A DNA stretch of 64,000 nucleotides. Source: Solenopsis invicta. Taxonomy: Eukaryota; Arthropoda; Insecta; Hymenoptera; Formicidae. The notes beneath the pieces were generated by a model. It worked only from the letters and a program-made list of their open reading frames with translations, ran no database searches and was not told where the DNA came from. The DNA lies in contig NC_052675.1 of the NCBI RefSeq assembly GCF_016802725.1, positions 8,755,622-8,819,621 on the forward strand, in the 5' to 3' direction. Made by a program: the position numbers and the translations under genes. This document shows, piece by piece, positions 37,049-49,500 of the stretch (within the stretch, counting starts at the first letter, position 1; the number at the start of each line of letters is the position of its first letter).

Positions 37049-40000
37049 CTGAAACACAATCGGTCACGTCGTGAGAAATGGTAACGTTTCATTTCTGCCG
37101 ATCGAGTTCACCCTGACGAGTACAAGGGGAAGAGTACGTACAAGAATTCGAATGGCCTCTGTAACGACCAGAAAAATCCGGTGTGAACACACACACGGTG
37201 TACGAGCTCTCAAGAATTTTCAACCTTCCCCTCGTACTCGCGAGAGAGAACCGAGACAAAATCCCGACATACATTCTCAGCATCGGAGGAAAAGACTAAT
37301 GAGGCTGACTTGGCCGGTCTTTTCGTCCGAGGAAAGATGTTACAGCATGCGACGCGAAAGTAGAATAGAACGCGAATCTCTAATGACTCTCCGTGAGCCG
37401 TATTCCGGGGTAGGACGTAGAGGCCCGCGCGTCTCTTAATATGCATGCCCGGCCTACAAATTTGGTACGAACCATCAGCAGAGCGATATCACAGACACTC
37501 GAGATCTGTGTCGAATCTGCAAAACAAAGCTATTACTACGTCTGCCAAGAATGCAGAGCATTTGTAACAACGTTACCGCGCGACTCCGGAGGTGGTCTAC
37601 AAAAATTTTGATACGTACTTCTCTCGAGGGAGTTTCTCGCGAGCCCGTAAGGATTCGGATGGTTGGTCGTACAATATATCTGGTATTAAAAAAAAAAAAT
37701 TGCGCAACGGTTAAATTGAAAAGGAAAAAAAAAAGAAAAAAAAATGAGAACTGAGAAACGTAGTAAATGAGAACTTCGCAGTCAACAGGATAAGTCGATT
37801 AACAGGACTACGAAGGAATGGATGGTGCTTACCAAAAACGGGCAGGAGCCTGGGTCAAGTTGGTTGGATGGATACATCTTCTCTTTTTCTCTCTCTCTCT
37901 TTCTTTCTTTCTCTCTTTCTCTCTCTCTCTTTTTGTACGAGTTTCTCTCCGATCTTGGTTACGCTTAACACTTACGTGTACATGGTGAGACAAAGTATAT
38001 AATTCAATAGACCGTATTCTCAGCGTACATTGAGCGTTAAAATCCAGTCCTGACCCGAATCTCACGTTTGTCGTAATTGATATAAATGTTGCATGAACAT
38101 GAATGTACAGCGCTGAATGTACCAGAATACGGTCAAATTATGTACAATCGGTCCGACAGCAAAAAATGTGAAAAGTGCTCACGTTAATGATTAATCGAGA
38201 AAAGTTTACAGTAAAATAAAAAAAAAATCAAACTTCTCTTTTGAAATGTAACTACTTACTATTAATGCCAAGGCTAAAGAAATAAACGATAGAAGAAGCC
38301 ATGTCGCATTCTCATAACAAATTGAGATATCTTCATATGCAGAATCGTCCCTGATCAAAAGTACAAATAAGAATGGTACATCTCTCCTTCTCAATCATTC
38401 TTCCTTCAATTATAATTGATTTGGCAAATCGTAGCAAAAGATTAACGCGAAGACGTCGTATGCTTGAAAAAGGTGGTAATAAAACGTTCAGGTGCCATAA
38501 AGGTGGTCGCGCAATATATTGGAGATATTTCATTTCCGTTCATTCAAGGAAGAGTATCATATTGCCTGTTACGAAAAAAAAAGGTACAAATTTTTTGCTG
38601 TCTATCATCAAACACACTTATATACATAACACGCGTCTTTCCTGCGAACCAATGCATTGCGGGACCTCACTCGCAGGAACGCCAGAGCTATTTTTATTTG
38701 GTATTGTATTTCTCTTACTGTATTAAACACGCCTAGCTTTATTTAACAAGATGATACAGGGTGGCTAAAGTCTGTTTAAGCATGTAAGCTCTGCGATACC
38801 GTTATAGACTAATGTACAGCTGAAGATTATCTGCCTACAGGATTCTATGCATGATGTAAGAATACCAGGCTCAGCAATGGCTTTTCTCAACAGATATTTG
38901 TCCCGAGAAAAGAAATCCTAGCGTTTTCGTTAAATACATCACAAGTATCATTTTAATTGTTTTTGAAATAATCTCTCGACTTATGTCATATAACTGTTAT
39001 GCGTATCGCTTCACCTGGTATATCTACATGATGGGACTGTGTGTACTTTTTAAGTGCATTATCTTCGCGATTTTTCTCATTTATGCTTTTTTTCATCGTA
39101 AACAGTCGCTTAGAGTCCTGGGCGTGAGTTTATTGTCTCGAGAAAGAAATGGAACGAGACCGTACAATCTAAAATAAAAAAAAAACGCAATGAAGATATC
39201 TCGCGATCATGGCGACGGTTAATCCAATCGGAATCGATTTTTTTTGCGAACAAGACTGATTCTTTGTGCGATTGCCGCACGTTCCGATAAACCATGGCCA
39301 CGCTCGCGATAAGTCAGTACTTGTGATAATCCGATCGTTTTTATCCTACATCCGATCGGTCGCTACTTGCAAGTACTCGCTATGAACTAGAAAATTGAGC
39401 ACACAAACACTTATCTGGTGATTCCATTATCAATCGTCTTTACCAAAGCGATGAAATATCTTTCGAATATTTGTCCAAACTCTTTTTTTCCCTTTACTTC
39501 CGCGACTGTGAGTGTTAGTCTTAGATCTAATCGATCTTTTGCGGCCAGACGATTTCTCGACTCCAACGACTCTCTCGATTGTTTTCCGATCATTTACAGA
39601 AGTAGACCAAGAAGACGCTCGAATTATCGCGGAATTAGAAATCTGATTGTGTCCTGTTGTATATACGTGTTTTATTAGTTTAATTTCACAAAAAAACATA
39701 ATTTACACGCGATTCCATGCTGACCTTGGTCGTTTCGCGTGTAGACAAAGATTAAGTTTATTACCGTTACAACAATACACATAGTGTGTATAGCTTGATT
39801 GATTATTTTATATTGCCATGGTCGATTATAATGTTTCAAAATTCACCGCGTCCGCATTCTTTGCGAACCCCTTTCTTGATTGCTCGCCAGTTTTTTCTTT
39901 TTTTGTAAGAAAGAAGACCACAAAAGTCTAGAGCACATTACATGATTATGACGTAGTGCATTCTCAACACGATTTATTACAAAGACTGATAAACACATGA

Positions 40001-41051
40001 TTCAAAGACGATTTCTCTCACGCACTTTCCTTCCCTTTCTTTTCGTCATACATATTCATTCACGCGCGCGAAAAACTTCTTTCTATCGATAGAATTTCTA
40101 TCTACTACGAGAAAAAATCACATCGGAATAGCTACACTAATAAGAGTTTTTGCTTCAAACAGTAATTAATTAATAATCCATAATAATTGTAATAATAATT
40201 ACAATGATAATTATATAATGTAATTATATATTTATATTTTTTTATAAAAAAAAGGCTGTCGGTTTACGACGGTGCATGAGCGATCGCGTCCTCCGAGCCT
40301 ATCAGAAACCGCTCGTAGAAAATGAAACGCAAACGTAAAGCTTTGTGTCCACAGTTGTAAGTGGCTTCAAGAGAATTTATCGTTAATGATTTTCGCCGCT
40401 TTATTACACCACACAATCAGTCTTTACACGATAGCGTCGAACATCCCGATCTCGGAGGGCGTGTCACGATAGTATATGTGTTGTTTCTAAGACTTAGCAT
40501 CGGATCACATGGTTTAATAACAAATACAAAAAAGATCCTAAAGTTTTTCTCTTTTCTCAGTTAAAGACACATCAAAATAAAATACAAATAAAAATCCTAC
40601 AAAATGTTTCCACACAGTGATTCTAAAGAAAAAGTGAGCGAATATGGGCACAAGCGAAGTATCTTCCATATCTCTAGAAAAATGAAATTAAAAAAAGGTT
40701 CATTTCTCCAACAAAAAAAAATTCTCCTTTCCAAGATCATCGATTGAATATCTTCTTTCGAGAATCGTCTTCTTTCTCGGTCTCGTGCATCTCAAGCACC
40801 CATTTAAACACAATCGTGCTCACGCTCCCATCTTAACAATTTAATAACAAAAATGACGAGTCGATCCTTCGCCAAGTCTTTGTATTCGCTACCCTGGCGT
40901 CCGTACGCACTTTACCTCGATGTGTTATACAAGTGTACGCTATAAGTGTGTAGTAGTAGAGTAGTAGACGTGTATGTGTGTGTTTTTTTGTGTGTATGTG
41001 TATAGTGTTCCCCCTGTAACATCATTATCATTCCGCCGCTTGACCGTTCGT
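37049..41051 (-). other. mub intron / 3' UTR between the two terminal exons
   Basis: For the distal isoform this is intron; for the proximal isoform (stop at 41052) the first part is 3' UTR, with AATAAA on the minus strand at 40400-40405 and 39973-39978 as candidate signals. No further exon is recognised. Contains CT-rich patches near 37877-37931 and homopolymer A/T runs. Confidence 0.5.
40400..40405 (-). terminator. Candidate poly(A) signal for the proximal mub terminal exon
   Basis: TTTATT on plus, AATAAA on the mub strand, about 650 nt after the 41052 stop. Confidence 0.3.
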
Positions 41052-44000
41052 TCAGTACGGATTGTACTTGGTACGCTCGGACTTGAACTTGCCGCTGTCG
41101 GTCGGGCCTGGTGCGCCCGGGCTACGGAGCCTCGGCGTAAAGGTCTTGTGCGATCGGTGCACGCCGGTAGTCTGGACCGGTAGCGCGGATGCAGCTGCGC
41201 CAGCAGCACCACCTAGCAATTCCGTGAGTCCGCCGAGGGCGGTGAGGCTAGATAGGGCGTTGAGGGCGCCTGGCTTGCTTAGCAGCTGAGCCAAGGGGAT
41301 GGCGCTGGCCAAGGGAGAGGCAGTGGTAGTGGTGGTAGAGGGGGAAGCACTGGCCCCGGATGCTCCGGGAGTGGTACCGCTGCCAGGGGTTTGGGTATTT
41401 TGGGCCTCTAGGTTAGCTTTCTGCAGTTCGACACTGGGGAAAAGACACAAAATGTAAAAAGGTGAGGGCGGGAACGTTCCTCGTAAAACAGTGTGTCAAA
41501 GAGATAAAAAAAAAATCGAACATAAGAGATGATAAAAAGTAAAGAAAACAGTAAAGTAGTAGCAATAGTTATATAGTAGTAGTAGCAGTAGGAGTAATAA
41601 AAGTAGCAGTAGTAGTAATAATAATAGTGATAGCTGCTGCGGAGAACACAAGACGGAAAAAAAAAAATACATAGAAGAAAAGAACCATCAGAAAAGAAGA
41701 TAAACTAAATCACAAGTTGTAGGCTTAGAGAGTTACGTCAGAGGTGCTCTGTGGAGCATGATTATCACGTACACCGGCTACGTGGTTCGTGGGGCGGGAA
41801 GGTCTCGATCGCGTCAGGCAGCATTTTGACCATACCGAATGTCCATGGACATTCCTGGACCTGGGCTGACTCGCTGACCAGCGCTGGTCAGCCGTGTCCG
41901 TGGAATGAGACACGGACACCGAACATGGAATCGGTCGAAATGCGTCCTGAATCGCAAGGAACGCGCAACGGAGGATGCACACGAAGAAGAAGAAGAAGAA
42001 GAAGAAGAAGAAGAAGAAGAAGAAGAAGAAGAGAAGAAGATAAACACGCGTTCGCTAGTCTACTCTTTCAAAATACAAATTCCTACAAAAATAAATATCA
42101 ACATCCACCACTAATAAGTAGATTTGCGAACGATGCGATTGTTTTTAGGTGTAACGGGCTCGTGGTTCGTTATACAAACACCATTGGGAGACACAGTTTC
42201 CCGTGACAGTTTCGTGAATTCGTGTCATTCATATAGCTCGCATAAATGGCTAAAAGATCATTCGTCCCCTTGGTGCGTAGAACGAGCCATTTGCCTCGTG
42301 GCTTATAGAAAAGGCAGAAATCAAAGTAAATCAGGCACAACAAGTATGCACTCTGCTACAAGTCGTGTTAATCGCATCACGCTGCACTTGACACGTTTGA
42401 GATCATGAGATGTGCATCTAATCGCGACGGATGATCAACGACAGACTTTTAAAGACGTACGTCATGTGAATATAGAAGCATAGGAATTCATATAATTGGA
42501 ATTAAGATAAATGGCAGAGCGCAGACTCGTGGCCGATAGGAGTGCCGGGATATACGATACGTAATAAACACGATGACAAAGTTAACGGGCAAAATACAGA
42601 AGTATCGAGATGATAAATATATATAACGGCATTGCGCTATTTATATGCAGTAGTAAAATGTGAGTGGCAATCTGGAATAAAATATAATGGATTATAATTA
42701 TAACGTGAGGGTGTAATGTGTAAAAGTGTGTCAATCCGCGTGTTTAAATTGTACTTGGCTTGATGCTGGTGGGATCTTACGCGTGGCGCGAACTTGTGCC
42801 GACTTATGTCTGTCGTCCTCGAATCTCGTCGACGACTACGTTAGTACCGTTCACCATTCTAATGTCGCTATGATGGAAGTAGATTAGTTCCACAGCATAA
42901 TTTAATGAAAAAAAAAAAAAAAGAAAAAAAATAGTAACAGATCTTCAACACCGACCAATGAATATTAAGCGATGGCAACAACAGTGATGAAAGCATATAA
43001 CTAAAATGTAATAAAGATGCTACGGCGAAGGTTCCTGGCAAGGACGAGGGAAACCCTCCACATTTATCGCGAAAATAAAAACGATATTTACGATTAATGC
43101 ATATAAGTTTCTTTGAATTGTAATTCCCAAAAATTACTTGTTCTCTAGCTTATGTAAAAGCTCTAAAGACAAATGTGTAATGGTATCTTTTTTTTTCTTT
43201 TTTTTCTTTTTTTGCAAACCGAATTAAAGAACAAAATAGAATTGTAAGCGTAAATATTGTAAGCTGATCGTCCATTACCGGGAGCCTGTCAAACTAGAAA
43301 GAAATTTGTGTCATTAAAAAACCGAATCGAAAGGAGGAACTGTGATACGTTTGTTTGGGACTATTCGGGATTGATTGTCACTAACGGAGCGACAGTCCTC
43401 GTACATCTTTCTCATAATGTCTTTCAGTCAGTAGTTTATTTGCTTGAAAGGACAGCCAGCGACAATGGGAACAGATGTTGAGCGGAGTTGTGTCTGCAGG
43501 ATACTCGGGGTACTGGACCTGGAAGACAGGACCTGGAAACAAAGGATTAAGATCCTCTTCTGTCTTACGGCCGACGTCATCGGTGTCTTCCAGTACTGCA
43601 TACGTGAACGCTGGAACCTTGTGGGCCGCCGATGCGATATCTTCTCCTCGCATCTTTACCTTACGACTACGTACGACCTGTTTCGCTGTAAACTGAGGTG
43701 GCGTTACGCAACAATCTTTTATATTATCTCGACCAGAGAGACTTACGCGATGACTATCGTCACATCATTGCCTTGTCAACAATCAGACTACAGACGCATT
43801 TTCAAGCAGTATGTTTTCCTCGGCGTAACGCCACCTTCTTCATAACATTTCTCGCGGCGACTCGCGGTAAAGACGACTTTTTTTTTTCCTAATGCCAATT
43901 ATATTCCCCTTGAAAACAGATTAGATTTTTCTCTAATATCCATTTAACATTCTGTTCGTTCAAACTAGAAATCTCTCGGAAAGAAATGAAATATGTATGG

Positions 44001-46475
44001 ATTTTAACATCGTCCTTCTTACGCCAGTATCGTCAAGTATGTACAAAGTATATTCTGTTGACGTTCTTAAAATCTTATCTTCGATATTTAAATTTATTTA
44101 TAATTTGCAATATTTGTGCGGTAGCTTAATGGGCAAAGGAAAATGGACGAAAGTCATCTGTACGCGGGTTGTCGTGAGCAAGGATAGTAACAATGATGAT
44201 GGGAAATAACCGCGAGGGGTGCCGATTCGACTATCCCTTACATACAGTCTTCTCACCTAATGATGAGAAGACATCAAAAGTTAAGTGAGGCAGCAGGTTG
44301 TATGAGGAATGAATAGCAAACAGGCGAATCGGCGGATCTCGATCGTAAGGGTAGGGTCAACAAGAAATCATCACTCTACGCCGGCGACGCGCGCACCAAA
44401 ATCTGGCGGGCGGTGTCGGCAGAGATATGTAGGGGGGAGGGGGAACGAAGAAATAAATAAGTAAATTAAAAAGAGAGATCAAGGGAAATGCATCGCGATC
44501 CACTGCAAAACGTAGCCGGGACGAGTTCGACTGCTTTCTATTGAAAATGGACAATTCGGTGACACACACACACACACCGAAAGCCGAACCTTGGACGAAT
44601 CTGTCGGTCCGAAGGTTGACCTTCGGTCTGATGAGCCTGAGAAAAATGGTACAGGCCACGTGGTACTCACCTCATATTGATGAGATACTGTGCCAACGCC
44701 ACGGCGTCCGGGTTCCCAGTTATGGTGATCGTGCGGTCCGTTGCTCCGCCCTCCCTCTCCTCGCAGTTGCTGATTCGGATCATGGCGCCAGAGATCTGAC
44801 GGATCTCGGCGATCTTGGTACCGCCCTTCCCGATGATGCAACCGATCAGCTCATTTGGCACGGTCATCTCATGCGTCTGATTGTTCGCCGCCGGTTGCTG
44901 TCTGTTCGTGTTGCTCGTGCGCAGCTGGCTTCCAGCCAATGCGGCTAACGCTACGCGACCATCAATTGCGCAAATATTAGAAAAGTTCTCGCCCCATTCT
45001 CAGCGTGATAGTCTCATAATGATAAGTAGAGAAAATAGTTGCCCTTTACAAAGAGGGAAGCTAGATAATCGACGAGGGTAAATAGAAGAAACACGTTTGA
45101 CTAAGATTGCTGCTATAAATTAGCTGCATCGAAGTTGAATTGCGGTTTAACTGATACTATCGCTCCTTTCCTCTATCGCTTCCTCTAGTTCTGCTCTATA
45201 ACTCCAATAAACTTTAACCAATGTTTGTGGGAACACAGATAAATTTAACTTCTTATTGCAGTGAGAACCACTTGATACGAACCTGTTTTAGTATAGCTCT
45301 TGGTCGATAAAGTTTATTCACGCGAGAATTTGCAATATCATATGTATCGATTATCAACATATTTTTCAAATTGATGATTTCTCAATGGAAATTTTAATAT
45401 AACATCTATTGCGTCTAATTACCTCTTTCAAGGTTAAATAATAAAAATATATACATACGAAATTATAAATTATAATAAAAGAATAAATACACTGTGTCGA
45501 AAAATAGATGAGACAATGATAAATTGAAACACGTAAATTTGCTTTCTTAGGAATCGTAATAGTCGAAAGAGGCTGATACCACTCGACGTCGCAAGGCTCA
45601 ATGCATAGCACAATAAAGATAAAGTGATAAAACGAGTGTACTAATCTTTTCTACACAAAATTTCTTGGAAAACAGAGAACAACATCAATGACGGAGTACT
45701 TGCCGCGATCTACTATTTCCCAAAGACATATATTGACTTACCTGCTGGATTAAGACCACCCGTGTTCGCCGGTGTAGCGAGACCTCCGAGGCCTAAGGCT
45801 GCTAGACCAGCCAAAGGATTGCTGCCCAGCTTGCCCATCTGTAACAACGACGAAGAGATCCATCGTTCAGAAATAAGGGGGGGTCCGCCCGCGGGCGTCG
45901 GACAATCACTCGGGGGGGTGTGCTTAAGAGGAGTTGGGGTTTACGACGACACCGAGAAGTATATCTATGTATGCCTGAACATGTTCGCCACCTCGCGCAT
46001 TACGCTCGCGGATCTCCGATTGCGAGCAAGAACTCTTAGCTCAGGGGCAGCCTCGCTGAGAGAGAACGTTCGGTTCTACCTTCGAAAAAGGGAAAAGGGG
46101 GGAGGGGGGGGGGAGCGGGAGGGACGAGCGTCCTCCGCACGCAATCGACAATTTAATTCGACCATCCCGGACTCATCCCGTCGCGACGGCGGCGGCGGCG
46201 TCGTGACGCGTATGATCAACGCCTCGTCCCGACTTCCTGGGACCGGTCCGACGGCTTCCTCATAACGGGCCTCTACGATAGCCATTCGAGCGTACCATTT
46301 CCAATTATACGTGTCGACCCAGAGCAAAGACTTCAATGTGCCAAGCGAATCAAGTTTTACCGACGATTGTTCCTCCGTCTTTTATGCGAAAAGATTTGCT
46401 AGTAGACCGTTGAAATTGAGAAAAACCAATAGGAAAATCTCCTAGCGACAATCGATAACTAAAGTAAGTTATTAA

Positions 46476-46513
<38 letters not shown>

Positions 46514-49500
46514 TTGGTAAGATTTCTGTCGCTCGACTTTTAAGCATTTTAAAACCGTGTTGTGATTACCCGATCTATTTTAGGAATATTATTTTAAACA
46601 TCGGTTTTTACAACCGCATGATTCGTCGAAAACATTCTCTCGAAAATTGAAGACGCGAGTAGAGCCGCGTCTACCAATCGCGAATCGCCGCCTTAAGGCA
46701 GTCTACATTCCACGCATTTATCGCAGAAACATAAAATCTCGCGTGCCTTCGAAATGCATTAAATTGATAAATTGCGATATATCCCGGGAAGTTGCTCTGG
46801 GAGGATAAACGGCACACGGAATGGCCGTCGATAAGATAAACTGTGTTGCGTTACTTCGCGTTGAATTACTTCGAAAATCGTGGCAGAAATTACTTAGGGA
46901 CAGCTTGACGGGGAAGGGGCGCTCAGAAATTACAGAAAGAGAGAGCGAGCGAGCGCAGAGAGAAGAAGGATGCGTGCATCCTTGTGCTCTCGCGATACCG
47001 TTAAATCTCGCGAAATGTAACGTGGCAATTTTCTTTGCACCTACCGTTTCCACATTACACAAATACTTACATGAGTCAAACATCGCTTTATTTGCATCGA
47101 AAAAGATTTGATCGCATCAAGTATATAATCCACTACGATTCTATCAACGGCATGTGTTGCGATTGCTAAATATATTCTAATGATTAATCGTGGATCATTT
47201 CGATTTGCTGCAATGATTGTTCGATGAACATTAAAACGAGCTAACTGCTTGAAGCAAGTACAAAACGTTTGACGTGAAAAATTGTAGCTAATTACTAATA
47301 TATTCTATCTTTATTTTTGAAGGGGATGAAATGAAAGGTAAACGGGAAGGAGACGGGATGCATGTGTATGTATGTCCTTAAACGAATGATAACACTTCAT
47401 TCTCTATATCGCTGTTGTCATCTAAACTAACTTATATTCAGTGCAAAATTCCTAAGCGCTGTTACACTGTACACAGCCTCAATTTATATATCAAGATAAT
47501 GCATATTATTAATATACATTATCTTAATATAGAAATGTTTATAATATTGCGATATACGTAGAATATGAATATATAAAACTTTTGACGTTAACAACTTTAC
47601 CGAAGAATATATATACTTTACATTGAGTTTTATTCAATCGTTAATTTGTGTGTTTGTATTTTTTTTTCCAATAATCAGAAATTCAAGAAAAGGGGTTTGG
47701 TTCGTCTGCAATCGATAAATTATCTGAAAAGTATTAGCGCATTTTCGGGTCTATTCACGGATATGTAAATGCCTCTTCCGTAGACAAACCGTCCCGACGT
47801 GATCTCTAATATGCTTAAAATGGTGGAAACGTAATGTACAGGGCAGCCCACCCTTACACGAACTCGTCGCTGACTCTTAGCTAAAAGAGTGCCGGAAGCC
47901 ATGCTGTTCTAAACAGGACGCCAAGAGGACAATGAGCAATTCAGGATGGAGGTGGAGAGAAACGAACAAAACGTAGCGCGACAAGAGCGATATTAAATGT
48001 GCGTATGCGTATTTATGTCCATGTATGAGTATGAAAAGGATTTTATCTCTTATTTCTCATCAAGTCAAACGAAACTTTACGAACATATAAGTAAATATAA
48101 TTGACATGTTAGACAGATCGGCATGTAGTAAATAATTTATTTTACAAAGGTCACTCGGTTGTTGAAGGAAAATTAAAATTTTTCAAAAGCGTTTACGATT
48201 TCAATCGGAAAACTCGAAATAAAAACATTTTGTCTGAATAATGTACCACGTTGAATGTGATTTAAATTTCATATTGACATTATTTTATTTCTTTTAATAT
48301 TTGATTTAAATCCTGAATTTGCCAAAGTTACATTAAAAAAGGTGTGTTTAATCTTTCCTAGAATTTTGAAGCAGAAAATTCATAATTTAAACAAGTCTCG
48401 CGAATCACTTTAGATTAGGCAAAAAAAGTAATCCTCTGAATATGAATAATACAACATGTATGTGAAATAAAAATTCCACAAAGACTTAAAATTTACAATT
48501 GGACTCAACGTACGAAGCGAGAAATAAATGTTTAGAAATAATCACGCAAGAATTAGAATTGGAACCTTGAGTAAGTACGTTTTATCCTGCGTTCCCAACT
48601 AAATTTTCAAGGAAGTTTGGTTGTAACCGGATAAAAGGAAAGTCAATTTTAAGAAGGAAAGCGGGAAACGATTTCTTATGCGAGACCGTATAGAGATAAA
48701 CAGAAACAGAAACACAAAATCGGAGACAGTGTATCAGGAGAAGAAGCGAAGTAGTAACCGTGTACTGTAAGCCGTAATAAGTTCATCAAGCAGACTGAGA
48801 AACTGAGAAAGTATTAAAGATGGGATCGTAAAAGTAGATATAAAGCGCAATAGTAATAATATATCTAGGTAATCTACCTCTTTTCGTGCCACGCATGCAT
48901 GTCCTTGTTCGTTTGTGATAAGTTTTGTCACAATTTGTTACTTATTCATCGCTTTTACCGATAAACCCCACCCTTTCAGCCACGTCTCTCGAAGTTAACG
49001 GACAATAAAAAAGAGACCGAATAGAGGAAGAAAGGAAGAGAAAGAAATAAAGAAAAAAAAGACAAAACAAAGAATTAAAAAAAAAAAAAAAAGAATTAGT
49101 CAAACCGCAATATATCTGTGGATAATGGGATGTATTATGGTAAGGACACGTTCTTTTTTTTTTATCGCGTACTTCGTGTTCATTCGTTTCGTTTCGTTTC
49201 CGGGTAGCAAATCGGACTCGAGGAAGTCGGGCTCCGTGTCGGACGTCGGTCGTTGAAGAGCGCATAGAAAGAGAAGATAGGACAGAAGGTGAGACACGAC
49301 GACACGTCATCCTGATAATGCTTTATGAAAATATTTATATAGTCGATCTCGAAAGTTTTGTCGCAAAAAGATTCGATTAAGGATTACGATTTTTTGTTTG
49401 AAAGAGTATTGTACGGAAAATAAAACGTACGTACTTCAATGTAAATGAACGAATTGAAATATAAACGGAAAGCCAATAATTTTGACCTACTTTAGCGTAA

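Larger units (their letters stand above)
41434..44670 (-). other. mub intron between KH3 and the proximal terminal exon
   Basis: Contains the hairpin cluster at 41837-41919, a GAA repeat, a possible extra terminal exon (43428-43518) and a C-rich tract near the KH3 donor. Otherwise AT-rich, with A and T homopolymers around 42908-42930 and 43190-43215. Confidence 0.5.

Noticed and set aside
43381..43653. 90-codon minus-strand frame as an independent gene
   Set aside because: No start context or homology; it lies within a mub intron. Only the tentative terminal-exon reading in another frame was kept, at low confidence.
45762..46265. 167-codon plus-strand frame
   Set aside because: Antisense to the MGKLG exon and its G/C-rich flank of mub; a shadow frame caused by base composition.
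47490..47535. AT-rich hairpin as a microRNA precursor
   Set aside because: The stem is almost purely A/T and short, without a conserved mature sequence that I recognise.
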